A stretch of 64,000 bases of DNA. Origin: Colletotrichum lupini (taxonomy: Eukaryota > Ascomycota > Sordariomycetes > Glomerellales > Glomerellaceae). Positions 1 to 11,624 of this stretch are shown here, piece after piece. Position 1 is the stretch's first letter; each line of letters begins with the position of its first letter. Under the pieces are notes generated by a model, which was given only the letters and a program-made list of their open reading frames with translations, was not told where the DNA came from and did no database searches. The stretch covers positions 5,580,001 to 5,644,000 of the forward strand of contig NC_064678.1 in the NCBI RefSeq assembly GCF_023278565.1, in the 5' to 3' direction. Both the position numbers and the translations under genes were made by a program.

Positions 1-1093
1 CGCGTGACTTTGGCCGGGTTCACGTCACCGTCACCGACAGGGTGTGCAGGGGTCCTCTATCAGTTGACTTGCTCCAAAATGGCCTTTATCGATAAGGTGG
101 GGTGGCACTGGGAGGAATGACCGTGGCTGAAGCCGATAGGATGGTTTGATGTTGGGGGGACCAGACAAGCATCACTGGGGGCCACTGGGGGCCACTGGGA
201 GGGGAGAGGAGGGGCTTCAGGTCATCGCTTGTGACTGTGAGGAATGTCCCCTCCATGGTGGTGCAGTGAGCCGTGCGTCTGTTCCACCTGATTGATGCAG
301 AACCCGCCACGCCTTATTCCCATCTCAGTACGTACCTTACCTCTATGCCTAGGGTACAGGTTGTCTCCAAACACCAAACACGAACACAGAGGCTACATCA
401 CCAGAAACCTATCTCGAACAGGTCTCTTCTATCATGGTCTATTCTATCGGCCCTGAAATACCTCGCTTAGCATCCCAGTCATGAGCATGCTTCAGTCAGT
501 CTTGGGGTTTGGCAAGTTGGGTACCCAAAAGCATACATACCTGCCTTATTACATAAGGTACTCAGTCTTTCCCTTCTGCATGTGAAGTTGCCATGAGAGA
601 GTGGCAGACAGGCCCCACGTTCCACAGCCATCGATGTCCAACACCTACTCCTGACGTCTTGACCAAATTTCAACACAATCCCCATTACAAGACTCGGAAT
701 CAACAAAGAGAAGAAAACAAAGACAGAGAAACGACGTCCTGCCAAGTGTTACCTCAGCCTATTTCATCAGAGTGACATTGTTTCAGGCCATCAGCGCTCA
801 GATGCAAATCCAGAAGTACAAAGTCTTCGCCCCAAAAAAATATACTTATTGTAAATAATTCGTTAAGAATCAAATGACAGCCGTCATCGTCGTGGGTCGT
901 TGCATCTACAACAAAAGAGAATGCAGCACCAAAGGCACCCCGGTACGGAGAGGCCCTGGCCAGAATGCAAGATACCACCAGTGACTCCATCAACCACCAG
1001 GCCATGCAGGATGCGCCGTATGAATCGCCCAATTCCGAGCCATATAACCACCACATCAAGGCTGAGCGCGAGACGACTCGTTCAGCATCCCGA
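1..1093. other. Intergenic, left edge
   Basis: No convincing gene is seen. Short open frames here lack recognisable domains or splice structure. Around 165-200 there is a short tandem run of a GGGCCACTG-type unit, about three copies. The right part (about 770-1093) is probably the 3' untranslated region of the minus-strand amine oxidase. Confidence 0.5.
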
Positions 1094-2858
1094 TTACTGT
1101 TCCTCTTCCAGAGTTTTGCTGCTCGCCCGCCCATGGGCCTCGGCAACCCTTCGGCCGACACTCTCACCGCTCCAGTAAGCTCCCGTCGCCGTCCCTAGCG
1201 CCACGAACGGCGCCGTGTGTTCGCCCGCCAGCCACAGACCGCCTTCCGGTACGCCTTCCCGCATCGCCTCAATGTCCTTGTCGCCCTCCAACAATCCGGT
1301 TGGGAAGTTGCTGTAGCTGCCGTTGCCCGCCAAATCGTCTCGCAGCCAGTCTGTCGACAGACTCCCCGTCGGCTTGCAGTCGGGCGAATTCTCGTCGTAA
1401 TGTGGCAGACGGGAGTAGTAAGGCTTGAAAAAGTCATACAAGAAATAGTTTCTTTCCGGTATCGTCTTCAACCTCGACACGCCTTCGGTAATGTACTTGG
1501 ACTCGTCTCCGAAAATGTAGAACAGGAGCGTCGGGTGCGAGTTCTCGCCCATCGAGGCAAGATCAACAATTTCCTGGTTCCATCTCTTTGGGTTCGTCTC
1601 TTGAGCATATGTCGGCGCAAGCCATTGGCAGAAGCCCTGCACCACGCGGCCCTCTGCGTCGGGCTCGAGCCAAAACGCTTTGAGGAAGCTGATGTATACC
1701 TTCTCCAGGCATCCATATCCGATGGCTTGGATTCCGCGCTCGACTCTCTCAGGGAGCGGTGGTTCGAATGCTTGAAGGTTCTTCTTCAGCCAGCCCAAGG
1801 GTGTCGTCATGACGACGTCGTCAAACTCCAAAATCTCGCCCGTGTTGGTGTGAACCCTCGGTTTCGGCCGCTCCTCGGTTTTGAGCTCTACCTTGGTAAC
1901 GATAGTATCGTACTTGACATCGGCATTGTGCCTGACGGGCTCTGCAACTCTCTCAAAGATTTTTTCGTATGTACCAGCGCAGAACAAGTTTTCTTCCGCA
2001 AGTTAGCCAGAAGTCTGCAGGACTTCAGAACAGAATAATTCTCACCTCCGTCTATGCATTCCTCAAGCCAAAAGAACTTCAGACTTTGGGTTGGAATTGG
2101 ACTGCCGGAAAAAGCACCCCAGAGCTCTGCAATCTGGAGAACGGTTTTTCGCTTTCCAGCAAAGTTCTCCTCGGTATCGGGAATTTTCTCAATCACTCTT
2201 TCCTGGAAGAAGTCCCAGAGACTCTCATCAGGATGTATAGTAGCCGTGTTCTTGTTAGAGTGTTGGAAGGCGTCCTGGACAATGTCCCACATCAAACTCG
2301 AATAGATCTCGCTCTCGTCCAGTTTAAATAAGTTTCCTGAATCATCAAACACATACGACCGGTGATCCCAGCTTCCCACGGCCGTTCCAGTCTCTTTGGC
2401 CAAGTCATTGATGGGGTTGTCGTCTGTGCCGTGGATCCAATTCGGACCGAGGTCTACAGTGTGGCCGTTGGGTAGTGTTTCCTGGAACATACGCCCTCCA
2501 AGTCGCTCTCGGCCCTCAATAATGGTCACCAGCAGGCCATGTTGAATCAAGATATCAGCGCAGCGCAGACCGGCGAGGCCAGCACCGACGACAGCAATAT
2601 GGGGTTTTGGGCCCGACTCTGATTGTTTGCGCTGTGACGTGTCAGGAGGAAATTGCCTTGACGAACATTGACAAGTAATTTTCGTCTTGTACACTGAGGC
2701 GTGTATACAAGCAAAGGTACGGTCGTGGTACGAATCGGACGGGTTTGCCCATCGCGTCAAAAGAGACAGTCGGTGGCCCCGGCCCGAGGCGTCCCACTAA
2801 TAGTATTGGGCACGTGTTTGACAGGAAGCAGCAGACTTACCCGCAGAAGTGAGTCCAT
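1094..2858 (-). CDS. Flavin-containing polyamine/amine oxidase
   Basis: FAD-dependent amine oxidase of the polyamine oxidase/LSD1-like superfamily, expected to oxidise a polyamine or related amine and release peroxide. The N-terminal dinucleotide-binding motif is visible (IAVVGAGLAGLRCA), followed by the substrate/FAD signature DLGPNWIHGTDDNPI. Near the C-terminus lies the FAD-contacting block WLAGEHTAPFVALGTATGAY. An intron at 1993-2045 (GTGAG donor, CTAAC branch, AAG acceptor) joins the two large exons in frame. My model adds an 18-nt first exon, 2841-2858 (MDSLLR, GTAAGT donor), spliced over 2686-2840 to an AAG acceptor, giving 518 aa. That first exon is the least certain part; the start could instead lie in the continuous frame at about 2760. 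There is no obvious signal peptide or C-terminal SKL, so a cytosolic place is likely. It is divergently oriented from the membrane protein at 5450. The exact amine substrate cannot be told. Confidence 0.85.
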
Positions 2859-5449
2859 GGTCAGCGATCTAAGCAACAGCTTGTCTTGTCCGGACCCAAA
2901 AAGGCTTTGGGCTCGGCAGGACTCTAAATCCTGGTAAATGCGAGATGTACTCCGGTTGGCAGGGCTGGTGTAAGAGACTGAGTAAGCGTCCATGGCGGCA
3001 AGTATTCGAGGAAATGCAACAGAAAGAGAGTGAGGGTATTGTGGTAGTATTTGACAATCTGGTCACGAAAGTTGATTAATTGGGGGAAGCGCGGGCGAAC
3101 TATGCCGCAACGCTGCTGGTTCAGTGCTGATCCACAGCAGAAATAAGTGAAGTCACAGGATATGAGCCCGCGTCTGGTTTTGTGAGAACCCCAGACTGAG
3201 TGAGACAGAGAAAAAGGAGCTATTGCGATCTTGTGGGCTGGGGGAAGAGGTCAGGTGGAAGAGGCAGCAGAAGGATTGTGGGGAGGAGAAGGGGGAGGAG
3301 GAACGTGGTGAAATGTCTAGCTCGCAGCAGCTAAGACGTTCTGGTCAGGATCCAGGGTGGTAAAGTTGATGTATAACAGGACCCGTGGATCTGGGTGCAG
3401 CGGCCGGGAAGGTTAAGCGCGAGGATAGTCCAGATAAGGTATGGTGAAGGTGACGGATTCCCCATGTAGGTTGTAGGTTGATGACGGAAGTGCCTTTGAT
3501 TAAGCCAAGGTATGCGCCATGTAGTAGTACCGATTGGAGGTGAGATTGATACCTTGCGTGGCTGAAGAGGTTTATGAAAGACATGAAAGGCGATGCGCAT
3601 CGGACGGAGAAGATGGCGGAGGAAGGAAGATACTGGAAACATTGGATGTTTGCCATTCCAGAATCTGCAGCTTGCCAAAACCACTTTAATCTTCTTTCTT
3701 CCGACAAAGGTTGTCATGCAGATGCTGTTCAACGCACAGCAAGTTCCAACTACACCTCCAGATCACCTTCCCCCTCTTGAGGCAATGGCAATAACAAGTA
3801 AGTACTCGGGACTGTCGCCGACTAGGCTCGCGTAGAAGCGGCGTAATAGATGGTCCATACAAGTAGCTGGGGGTAGACGCCGTTGTATTCCGACAGGACG
3901 CTTTTGTGCATTTTGGCTCAACTTGTAATCGAACCACCAGCACGTGGAACGTAATGACGCTTGCCCACGACCGATTCAGCGACACCATTGCTCTTGAGGC
4001 TTTCCGCGGGGAAGAATTGACGGTTGGCTGCACTAGGTACACCATTGGGAGACGACGTAGGGCATTTTCGTGTTTGTGTAACGGAGAAATGAGGGGCGGC
4101 AAAGAGAGAACTGAAAATTGAACTGAGGAAATTGAGAGGTAGAGGGCAGTGTGAACAAGATACTAAGGAGAACATCGGCATCGACGATGAGAACTTAGAA
4201 CTTACAATGCAATACACGATCGGGCGGGAGACTGCACGCGCGCTAAGCCTCGATATCATCCGGGATAACGAAGGAAAGAGGCAGAGAAGAACGAGGGACG
4301 AGGGCGTGGGCGTAGACGTAAAAGAAGTCGCAGACGCAGATGCAGACGGGAAACGCCCAGGGAAGACGGGAGAGAGAGAGAAGCCCGGATGAGAGAATGG
4401 GAGAAAGTCGAGGTTGCTGGTTTGGTTCCAGTTTGGATTTTCGGTGAGCTGCAGCTCCCGTCATGAATTTTTTGGCAGTCAACCTGGGCGTTCAGGGTCT
4501 TTCCTGCTGGGTCTTGGTCTTGGGTCTTGGGTCAGATCCCAGTTGCCAGGAAAGGGCGGGATCGGATAATGAAAGTTGTACTGGTGTGCGGTGGAACTGG
4601 AAATGGTGGAACCTCGTGGGAAACCCGTCAGGTAGACGGCGCAAAAGCGTTCCGTCGTGAGAAATGAAAATGCTACTTGGCTAAGGTACCTACCAACTCC
4701 GTACACTTCCACGAACAGCAGGGAAGGACTACCTACCTCAAGGTACCTCAGATGATACCTTCCGTGCGTTCCGTATCGAAATTCCGTACCTTCCTTAGAG
4801 AAACTGCGCTTAATAGAGAATGGCAGGAATGGCAGAGAATGAAGGAAGGTGTGGACGAAAAGGAACGAGGGGCACTTTCTCTTTGGGACCGGTGACACTT
4901 CACTGCTCCTTCTCCACCAACAGCGTCATTCCTCCACCTTAATCTCCATCCAACTCTCTCCGCTCCTTTTTTTTTTTCTTTACTGCGAGAGAAGTACCCT
5001 TCCACCTTGTCACCACCGCATCCCTCTCCGCCGCCTACCTGAACCTCTCCTCGACTGACACACGTTCTGTTATGCCCACCCTGTCACGACGCCGACCAAC
5101 TGACTCGATGCTCTGCCAGGAATCGCACTGAAACTGCAGATAAGAGGAGCCGACGATACCCTCAAGCTTTCTGACCTACCTTGACAGCAAACACAATGCC
5201 AAGTGCCAACATCCAACTTGCTGCATCTTTTCCTCAAAGGAGCCACACCTGATGCTGATAGGCCCTTTTACACGCCCAATCGGGCCTTGCTGACCGCGAC
5301 TAAGACACATTACCGCCGATCATGCCATCTTTCTAGATTCCTTCTATTACTGCGTACCCTCTAGTTCTTCGAGGTGCGGACCACGGACTACCAATCCTCC
5401 TTCCCACTTGCCGGGCCTGACCAGACAGAGCCTCATCCCAAAGGTCACG
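2859..5449. other. Divergent intergenic region
   Basis: A 2.6-kb spacer separates the start of the amine oxidase (minus) and the start of the membrane protein (plus). Several overlapping open frames of 100-140 codons at 3331-4259 have no recognisable domain and conflict with each other, so none is called. 4683-4790 holds repeated AGGTACCT-type motifs. 4930-5440 is pyrimidine-rich, as expected for a fungal promoter and 5' leader of the plus-strand gene. Confidence 0.5.
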
Positions 5450-6703
5450 ATGCATCCGCCATCATCACTCGTCCTACTTTTCTTTCTACTAGTGCACATC
5501 GGTGCCGGCCAGCCGCAGGATGACAGCCAGCCATTCCAGCCACCACCACCCGCAGACACCTCAGAGAATCACCTGTCATGGCAATCTGCCTTTTGGGCCC
5601 TCCTCGCCCTTGTCCTCAATACCGCGACCCAACCGTGCGGGAAGATCTGCGGGTTCCCCTCGGAATGGGGCTTTTGCCTCAGGTGGTCGCCCGTTGTCTG
5701 CGTCATAAACTCACTTGAAGCCCTCAGCTGCCTCCGCCTCCACCGTCACGACTCTAAATGGACTCTGGTTGTCGTACCGCACAAATACGACACAGAAATA
5801 GATATCTCCCATAGTGACGTGGCCAACTTGCAGCGCAACACTTTGATCCGTATTGTCGCCTTCATCTTGGGCCCTCTATTACAAGCAACCAAATTGTACG
5901 CTTGCCGGGGCACCTTCTGGGTTCAATTTCTAGCATCCATCTATCTCGCCAGTTTCCTCTGCGATGAGTTGTTGCTCGGCCTTGTATGGATAGCCGGACC
6001 CGCGGAGAGCCGGAACAGGGTCATCGGGCTGGTCGAAGCCGTTGCGGGGAGTCGAATCCGTCCTCCGGTCCACTTCCCGCTCCTTAGGCTTGGGAGCGGT
6101 GCGGCTATGGACGAGAACGACCAACTTCGAGACAGCCGCACAAATTTGAGACAAGCTCTGGCCATTATCGCCTCCCACTTGCTGCTAGGATGGTTTTTGG
6201 TCGAAACCATTACCGGAGCATACATGACGCACTTTTATGCCGTTATATTTAGCATGCTCGGAACGACTTTTCTTGGCAGCATCGTGTCAGGTATCTTTTG
6301 CGGCTTGCGTTCCTACAGAAAGCATCTTTCGATGCCGCAAGTCTTGTTAGACGTCCTGTATGGCGTTGGAAACGTCATATGGCCAACTGGACTTGTGCTT
6401 GCCATAGGAGAAAAGTGCCAGGAGCTGGCAGTGATACAGGGCAACGGTATCATAGACTTCAACGCCCAAGGCTCTGCCAGTCAATGGGCCTGGAAAATCG
6501 GAATGGTCCTGTGGACTCTGGAGATATCCCGATGGGCCCGGTTGCACCTCACAACTAGCAATCGATACGGGATCCCAAAGCCCGTGGACGTCATTCTTCC
6601 ACTCTGGGCGAGTGCGCATGTTGTGGTTGCACTGGCCATGTTTAACTTTGCGTATGATCCGAGTCGTACCTACAAACCGGCTTGGACCGATGTGCTGGGA
6701 TGA
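5450..6703 (+). CDS. Multi-pass membrane protein, unknown function
   Basis: Single-exon gene of 417 aa. The start is taken at the ATG at 5450 because it opens a clear signal peptide (MHPPSSLVLLFFLLVHIGAG); the frame upstream lacks another ATG. After a short Pro-rich luminal or extracellular stretch there are hydrophobic segments near residues 38-55, 130-150, 155-178, 240-285, 310-330 and 385-405. A Cys pair sits in QPCGKICGFPSEWGFCLRW at residues 60-78. The pattern resembles large families of uncharacterised fungal integral membrane proteins with an N-terminal signal sequence. I do not recognise a catalytic motif and assign no function. Its promoter side faces the amine oxidase gene. Confidence 0.8.
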   Translation: MHPPSSLVLLFFLLVHIGAGQPQDDSQPFQPPPPADTSENHLSWQSAFWALLALVLNTATQPCGKICGFPSEWGFCLRWSPVVCVINSLEALSCLRLHRHDSKWTLVVVPHKYDTEIDISHSDVANLQRNTLIRIVAFILGPLLQATKLYACRGTFWVQFLASIYLASFLCDELLLGLVWIAGPAESRNRVIGLVEAVAGSRIRPPVHFPLLRLGSGAAMDENDQLRDSRTNLRQALAIIASHLLLGWFLVETITGAYMTHFYAVIFSMLGTTFLGSIVSGIFCGLRSYRKHLSMPQVLLDVLYGVGNVIWPTGLVLAIGEKCQELAVIQGNGIIDFNAQGSASQWAWKIGMVLWTLEISRWARLHLTTSNRYGIPKPVDVILPLWASAHVVVALAMFNFAYDPSRTYKPAWTDVLG

Positions 6704-7880
6704 GATCACGCCATGACGAGCCAGGGACCAGCCAAGTAGGAGAAAGCGGACTTACTCGTGTCTACAGTACATAAGCAGGAAAGAAGATGTTCACAAAGGA
6801 TATATTCGCCTACCTACGACAGTCCGATGTTCGTCAAAGTTATTCGTATGGTCTGATGTCAAGGTCAGCGTGATGTTCGCCGTCTGATCACTGAAGTCAC
6901 TGAGAGCTCTGGGGCTAACCTCTCCAAGCTACGAGTTGCAACATACGGGTTCTTGATCAATTGTTCTGGGAGGTTGCATTCTTGACAACGTATACCCATG
7001 AAGCGCTTCGAGCCTCGTGGCTTATGGTTGAGCCGCTACGTGTGAGCAGACTCGGCCGGATTTTTGTTTACTGAAAGGGGCCCTCCAACCTCGGAATCTC
7101 ATTAGGTATTGACTTGAGGGATGCAACTGTACGGGGGAGACGGCCCCTCTGCGGGGTAAAAGCTTCCCGCCTTTGTGGGGAGCATCAACAGGGGGCTCTG
7201 TCGCGTCGCGCAGTCTTTCAGACGTCTCAACCAGCGATCATGTCTACTTTGGAGCAAAGTCTCGCAGCAGGATTTCCCTCGAATTCCCATCAAACGACAA
7301 AAGTCAATTTCTATTCAGGGTCTTTTGGTTTCATTGGACTCTGGAGTGATTAGTTAACAAAGTCCGCGGTAGACTCCGAAGTGCAAACACAAAGCTTCTA
7401 GTCCTCGACCTGCCCCCGCCGCCCCCGGCCAGGCTAAAATGGCATCCCCCAGACGCCGTCTCATTCCCCAGCCTCCCGCCATCCAATCACAGCTCCGCCG
7501 AATATCAGCACGAACCCGGAAGGTCGCCCACGCTCCACAAGAGCCGAGGCTCGCGGCACGATTTCCAGACATGGCTGGACGCCGTCCATTCCCCCTAACC
7601 CCCCAGACCGATGTCAACCGAGAGACGCACTGCCTCCTCAACTAGAATGACCTGACCGCCGGGGCGACCTGCTCAAACTCTCTCTTTATCCTCGTGAACC
7701 CGCACTCTGGAGAGCCAACCTCAACTCCTCCTCCTTCTACCTCGACGGATATCCCATCTCTCGTAGACGAATCGAGCCTCCAATTCGACTGCTAGACCCC
7801 GCCGTCAGCTTGTCCCCTCGATTCTTCCTCGTTAGTCCGAATAATAAAGGAGTGCAAGCACGAACTCCAAACCGCCCACC
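6704..7880. other. Intergenic, tandem genes
   Basis: 1.2 kb between two plus-strand genes. The left part should hold the 3' end of the membrane-protein transcript. 7380-7880 is C-rich and ends in a CACCATGG-like start context for the next gene. Open frames at 7354-7645 on both strands are GC-rich shadows without recognisable products. Confidence 0.5.
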
Positions 7881-9695
7881 ATGGCCGCAAAGACGTTCTC
7901 TCGCGACGAGGTCGCAAAGAACAACACGGAGGACTCCCTCTGGTGCATCATTGACTCTAAGGTCTATGATCTGACCGACTTCGCCATGGGTCATCCCGGT
8001 GGCGAAGCCGTCCTTCGTCAGGTCGCAGGCCAAGACGCCACAACCCAGTTCTACAACCTTCACCGTCAGGATGTCCTCACAAAGTACGACAAGACCCTCG
8101 TCATCGGCACTGTCGAGGGCGAGAAGCCCCAGGTTATCGTCACCGGCCCCGGCGAGCTGTCTCCCGTGCCGTACGCCGAGCCCACTTGGCTTACGCCGCA
8201 GTTCAAGTCCCCCTACTTCAACGACTCGCATCGCTCCCTGCAAAAGGCCATTCGCAAGTTCACCGACGAGCACATCACCCCTGTGGCACTTGAATGCGAG
8301 GAAAAGGGCGAAGTCATTCCCCAGGAGCTCATTGATAAGATGTCCAAGGCGGGAGTGCTACACATGCGTCTCGGGCCTGGCAAGCACCTACATGGCGTGG
8401 ATCTCTTGGGCGGCGCCGTTAATGGCGAGGAGTTTGATTACTTCCACGACATGATTCTCAGCCAAGAGATGGCCCGGACCAACTGCCGCGGTTTTCAGGA
8501 CGGTATGCTTGCGGGTATGACGATTGGCCTGCCTGTCGTTCTCAACTTTGCAAACTCCGAGTCGCTGCGCAAGCGCGTTGCGGATTCGGTTTTCAGCGGC
8601 AAAGACAAGATTTGCTTGGCCATTACCGAAGCGTTTGCTGGGAGTGATGTTGCAGGCATTAGAACCACTGCGGAAAAGACACCTGACGGAAAACACTATG
8701 TGAGTCTACCAACTTTCTGTTCCCATCCTTTTGGGCCACAACCACATCCACCACTCCGCGCAACCATCACAACTCCCTCAACCACAACCACAACAACAAC
8801 GCCACAACACAAGTTGAGCATTAACTAATTAAACCATGGAATAGATCGTCAATGGAACCAAAAAATGGATAACGAACGCTACGTACTGTTCGCTTTTTGT
8901 TGTTGGTGTGAAGACAGACAAGGGCCTCAGTGTCCTCCTTATAGAGAGAGGCGAAGGGGTTGAGACCAGGCCTATTAAGACATCCTACTCCCCAGCCGCA
9001 GGAACGGGCTTTGTAACCTTTGACAATGTCAAGGTCCCGGTAGAGAACTTGCTGGGCCAGGAGAACAAGGGCATCCACGTCATCCTGAGCAACTTCAACC
9101 ACGAGCGGTGGACCATGGCTTGTAAGTCTTCATCCCCCGTCGTTCCGCCTTTTAGATCCGGATAGCGCTGACCGTTTAACAACTAGGCGCCACAATCCGC
9201 CAATGCAGAGCCGTCGTCGAAGAGTGTCTCCTGTGGGCAAACCAGCGTCTCGTGTTCGGAAAGCGTCTCATTGACCAACCCGTCATCCGTCTCAAGTAAG
9301 TATCCAAATTCCCTCTCTGCAACCCTGACCGTCCACTTACACGTCTCCCCCAAAACAGACTCGCAAAGATGATTGCCCTCGTAGAATCCCACCAATCCTG
9401 GCTCGAAACAATCACCTACCAGATGAACTCGATGCCCTACAAGGAACAGGCAAAGCACCTCGGCGGGCCCATCGGCCTCCTCAAGATGAGCGCCACCCGC
9501 GCCGCGCACGAGATCGCCGACGAGTCGGTCCAGATCTGGGGCGGCCGCGGCCTCACACGGACGGGCATGGGCCGCGTGATTGAGATGTTCAACCGCACGT
9601 ACAAGTTTGATGCTATCCTCGGTGGCGCAGAGGAGGTGTTGGGCGACTTGGGAGTTAGGCAGGCTATGAAGTTTATGCCCAAGTCGAGGTTATAA
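7881..9695 (+). CDS. Cytochrome b5-acyl-CoA dehydrogenase fusion
   Basis: Four exons (7881-8699, 8845-9121, 9187-9295, 9359-9695) give 513 aa. Residues 1-80 form a cytochrome b5 heme domain (FSRDEVAKNN..LWCIIDSKVYDLTDF..HPGG) carrying both axial histidine positions (HPGG; then NLHRQ). The rest is an acyl-CoA dehydrogenase: an N-terminal helical domain, the middle beta domain (CLAITEAFAGSDVAGIRTTA; TKKWITNATYCSLFVVGVKT) and the C-terminal helical domain with the FAD/tetramer block (QIWGGRGLTRTGMGR). The expected reaction is FAD-linked alpha-beta dehydrogenation of an acyl-CoA, with the b5 domain as built-in electron carrier. This fusion is known in fungi and differs from mitochondrial beta-oxidation enzymes. 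No mitochondrial presequence is evident. All three introns have standard GT-AG ends. The C-terminal SRL tripeptide (KSRL) fits a PTS1 peroxisomal signal. Confidence 0.92.
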
Positions 9696-9988
9696 GGGAG
9701 GTCTTTTGTGGCATGGACAAACGGTATCGGTATTATGTTCCGGGTTAATTGTTGCTGTGAGAATAGGCTACACTATACTACACTACACTGGGACGCCGTC
9801 CTCGTGACGGACACGGGATGAAGAACGGGGGCTCATTTGTCAGCTCTATATATATGTACTGTAAAAGGATTCATTCTGGAATACCTCACACAAACCCTTT
9901 TCTTGGACGAAAACTCGGAAGAAAGAAACAAGTCAACATTGGATGATCGCCCACCTATAACCCCCTCAATCCTTATAGTCAACGGGCC

Positions 9989-10032
<44 letters not shown>

Positions 10033-11624
10033 ACCCACCCCCACCCCCCCCCCCCCCCCCCCACCCCCCCCCCCCCCCCCCCCCCCACTCCCCCCCCCCC
10101 CCCCCTACCCCACCGCCCCCCCCCCCCCCCCCCCTCCCCCCCCCCCCCCACTCCCCCCCCCCACCCCCCCCCCCCCCCCACCCCCCTCCCCCCTCCCCCC
10201 CCCCCCCCCCCCCCCCCCCCCCTTCCTCTCTCGTGAGTTTGAACAGCGTGAACAGAGTTCAGATATACACCGGGAACGAGACGAGACAACCCGTGTGCTC
10301 TGCTGAAAGGCAAAGTCAGAGGCAAGGTAGTCAGACGTAGACCGACAATAGGGTTTCGTTTCGAAGGGGGGGGCTTGCTTTGCACCTTTTCCGAGGGGGT
10401 AAGAGGGAAAATGGGCGCGAGGGGGGCAGTTGACCAAGACAAGTATTGTATATCCAAGCCCGAGATACTCGATTCCCTCTCAAGGGGGGGTTCAAATACA
10501 CCACGTTGGACGCCTAGAGAGATGACAACACACTGATGGTATCTAAACGCAATAAATTCCAACATCTCAAGGGCCCTCGGAACTCTTTTGTATACATTCA
10601 CAGTGTGACGGTCAACGACCCCCGAGGGCAGTAGACCACGCAAAACAGCACGGAGCACAAAACTTGGAAAATCAGTACCCATAACACCTCAGCACGGATG
10701 CGAATCCAAACGCGCGACGAAAGTTTGCACCGGGCGAGTCTGACAACGGGGAGACTTTCCAGTGTTGGGACGACGCGCTTACCTCCAAGTTTCAAAAACA
10801 TTTTGTCTTTTCTGTTTGGGACGGAGTTTGGGCCGTGGTCGTCAACGTTCATCGTCAACGCTCACGGCAGAAATGCTTCTAGAGAGACCGTACCCCCCCT
10901 TTACATGAGTACGCCGGGTAAGCCCACAGTCCAGCAAGACGACACACACACATCACAGACACTGTAACGGACACTGGAGAGCAAAAAAAGAGGTTACGAC
11001 GCAAACTTTCCATTCCCTGCCCTGAACGACAGCCATGACCGCTTAGAACGGCCCACACTGCCCAGGTCGTCGTTACTATTGAGAGTCCTTTCTTTTCCCA
11101 GACCGCTCATATGCAACGAAGACCAAGTCTATCAGAGGTCGAAAGCTATTCCGGCCCACAAAAAAGAGGCCCTCCCACTCTGCCTGCTTACTCCCCTCCT
11201 CCCAGTTTCTTTTCCATAAGAAAACCGGAGAAGAGGTAAGCGCAAAAGTTTGTGTCTCCCTATTGCGTTGCTGTGCCATCGTCATCCAAACGATCCGAAC
11301 CAAACCCCGCATTTTGCCGAGGTTGTAGCGGACCCAATGCGAAAGGTGTATCTTGGTGCGTTAAGAAAAAGCCGTGATTCATATGCCGTTGTCCGTGTAA
11401 AACTTTTCCGCGGGCCGAGTCCCAGAGTTGTTTGCCGTGAGAACATGAGAGCAAGGAAGAAAAGACGAAAAAAGACGAGGGTGAAAAAAGGAAATGTACA
11501 AAGCATCCGCAATGCCTAGTTGATATCGCAAAAGTGAGCCACGGTGGCCTCGAAGCCGTCGAACCGTCTCGAAACCGAATCTGCCATGAAGGCAGACCAC
11601 TCATCGCCGATAGTCATCGCAGAC
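9696..11624. other. Convergent intergenic region
   Basis: 1.9 kb between two convergent 3' ends. A short CACTA/ACACT run at 9770-9790 lies in the acyl-CoA dehydrogenase 3' region. The dominant feature is the poly-C tract listed separately. 10230-11620 has no supported gene; the open frames there are short and overlapping. Confidence 0.5.
9989..10222. repeat. Long interrupted poly-C tract
   Basis: About 234 bases are almost entirely C, broken by single A or T residues (CCCACCC, CCCTCCC, ACTCC). The longest pure run, near the start, exceeds 40 bases. Its complement is poly-G with long runs that could form G-quadruplexes. It lies downstream of the acyl-CoA dehydrogenase gene and seems to be non-coding. 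The apparent polyproline frame through it is a by-product of composition. The exact length is likely unreliable in any assembly. Confidence 0.95.

Noticed and set aside
3331..4259. Several minus-strand frames of 113-138 codons
   Set aside because: They overlap one another in different frames and have no recognisable product; the region is more likely promoter and leader sequence.
9837..10340. Polyproline open frame of 167 codons
   Set aside because: It is produced by the poly-C tract; the flanking codons have no domain and no splice partners.
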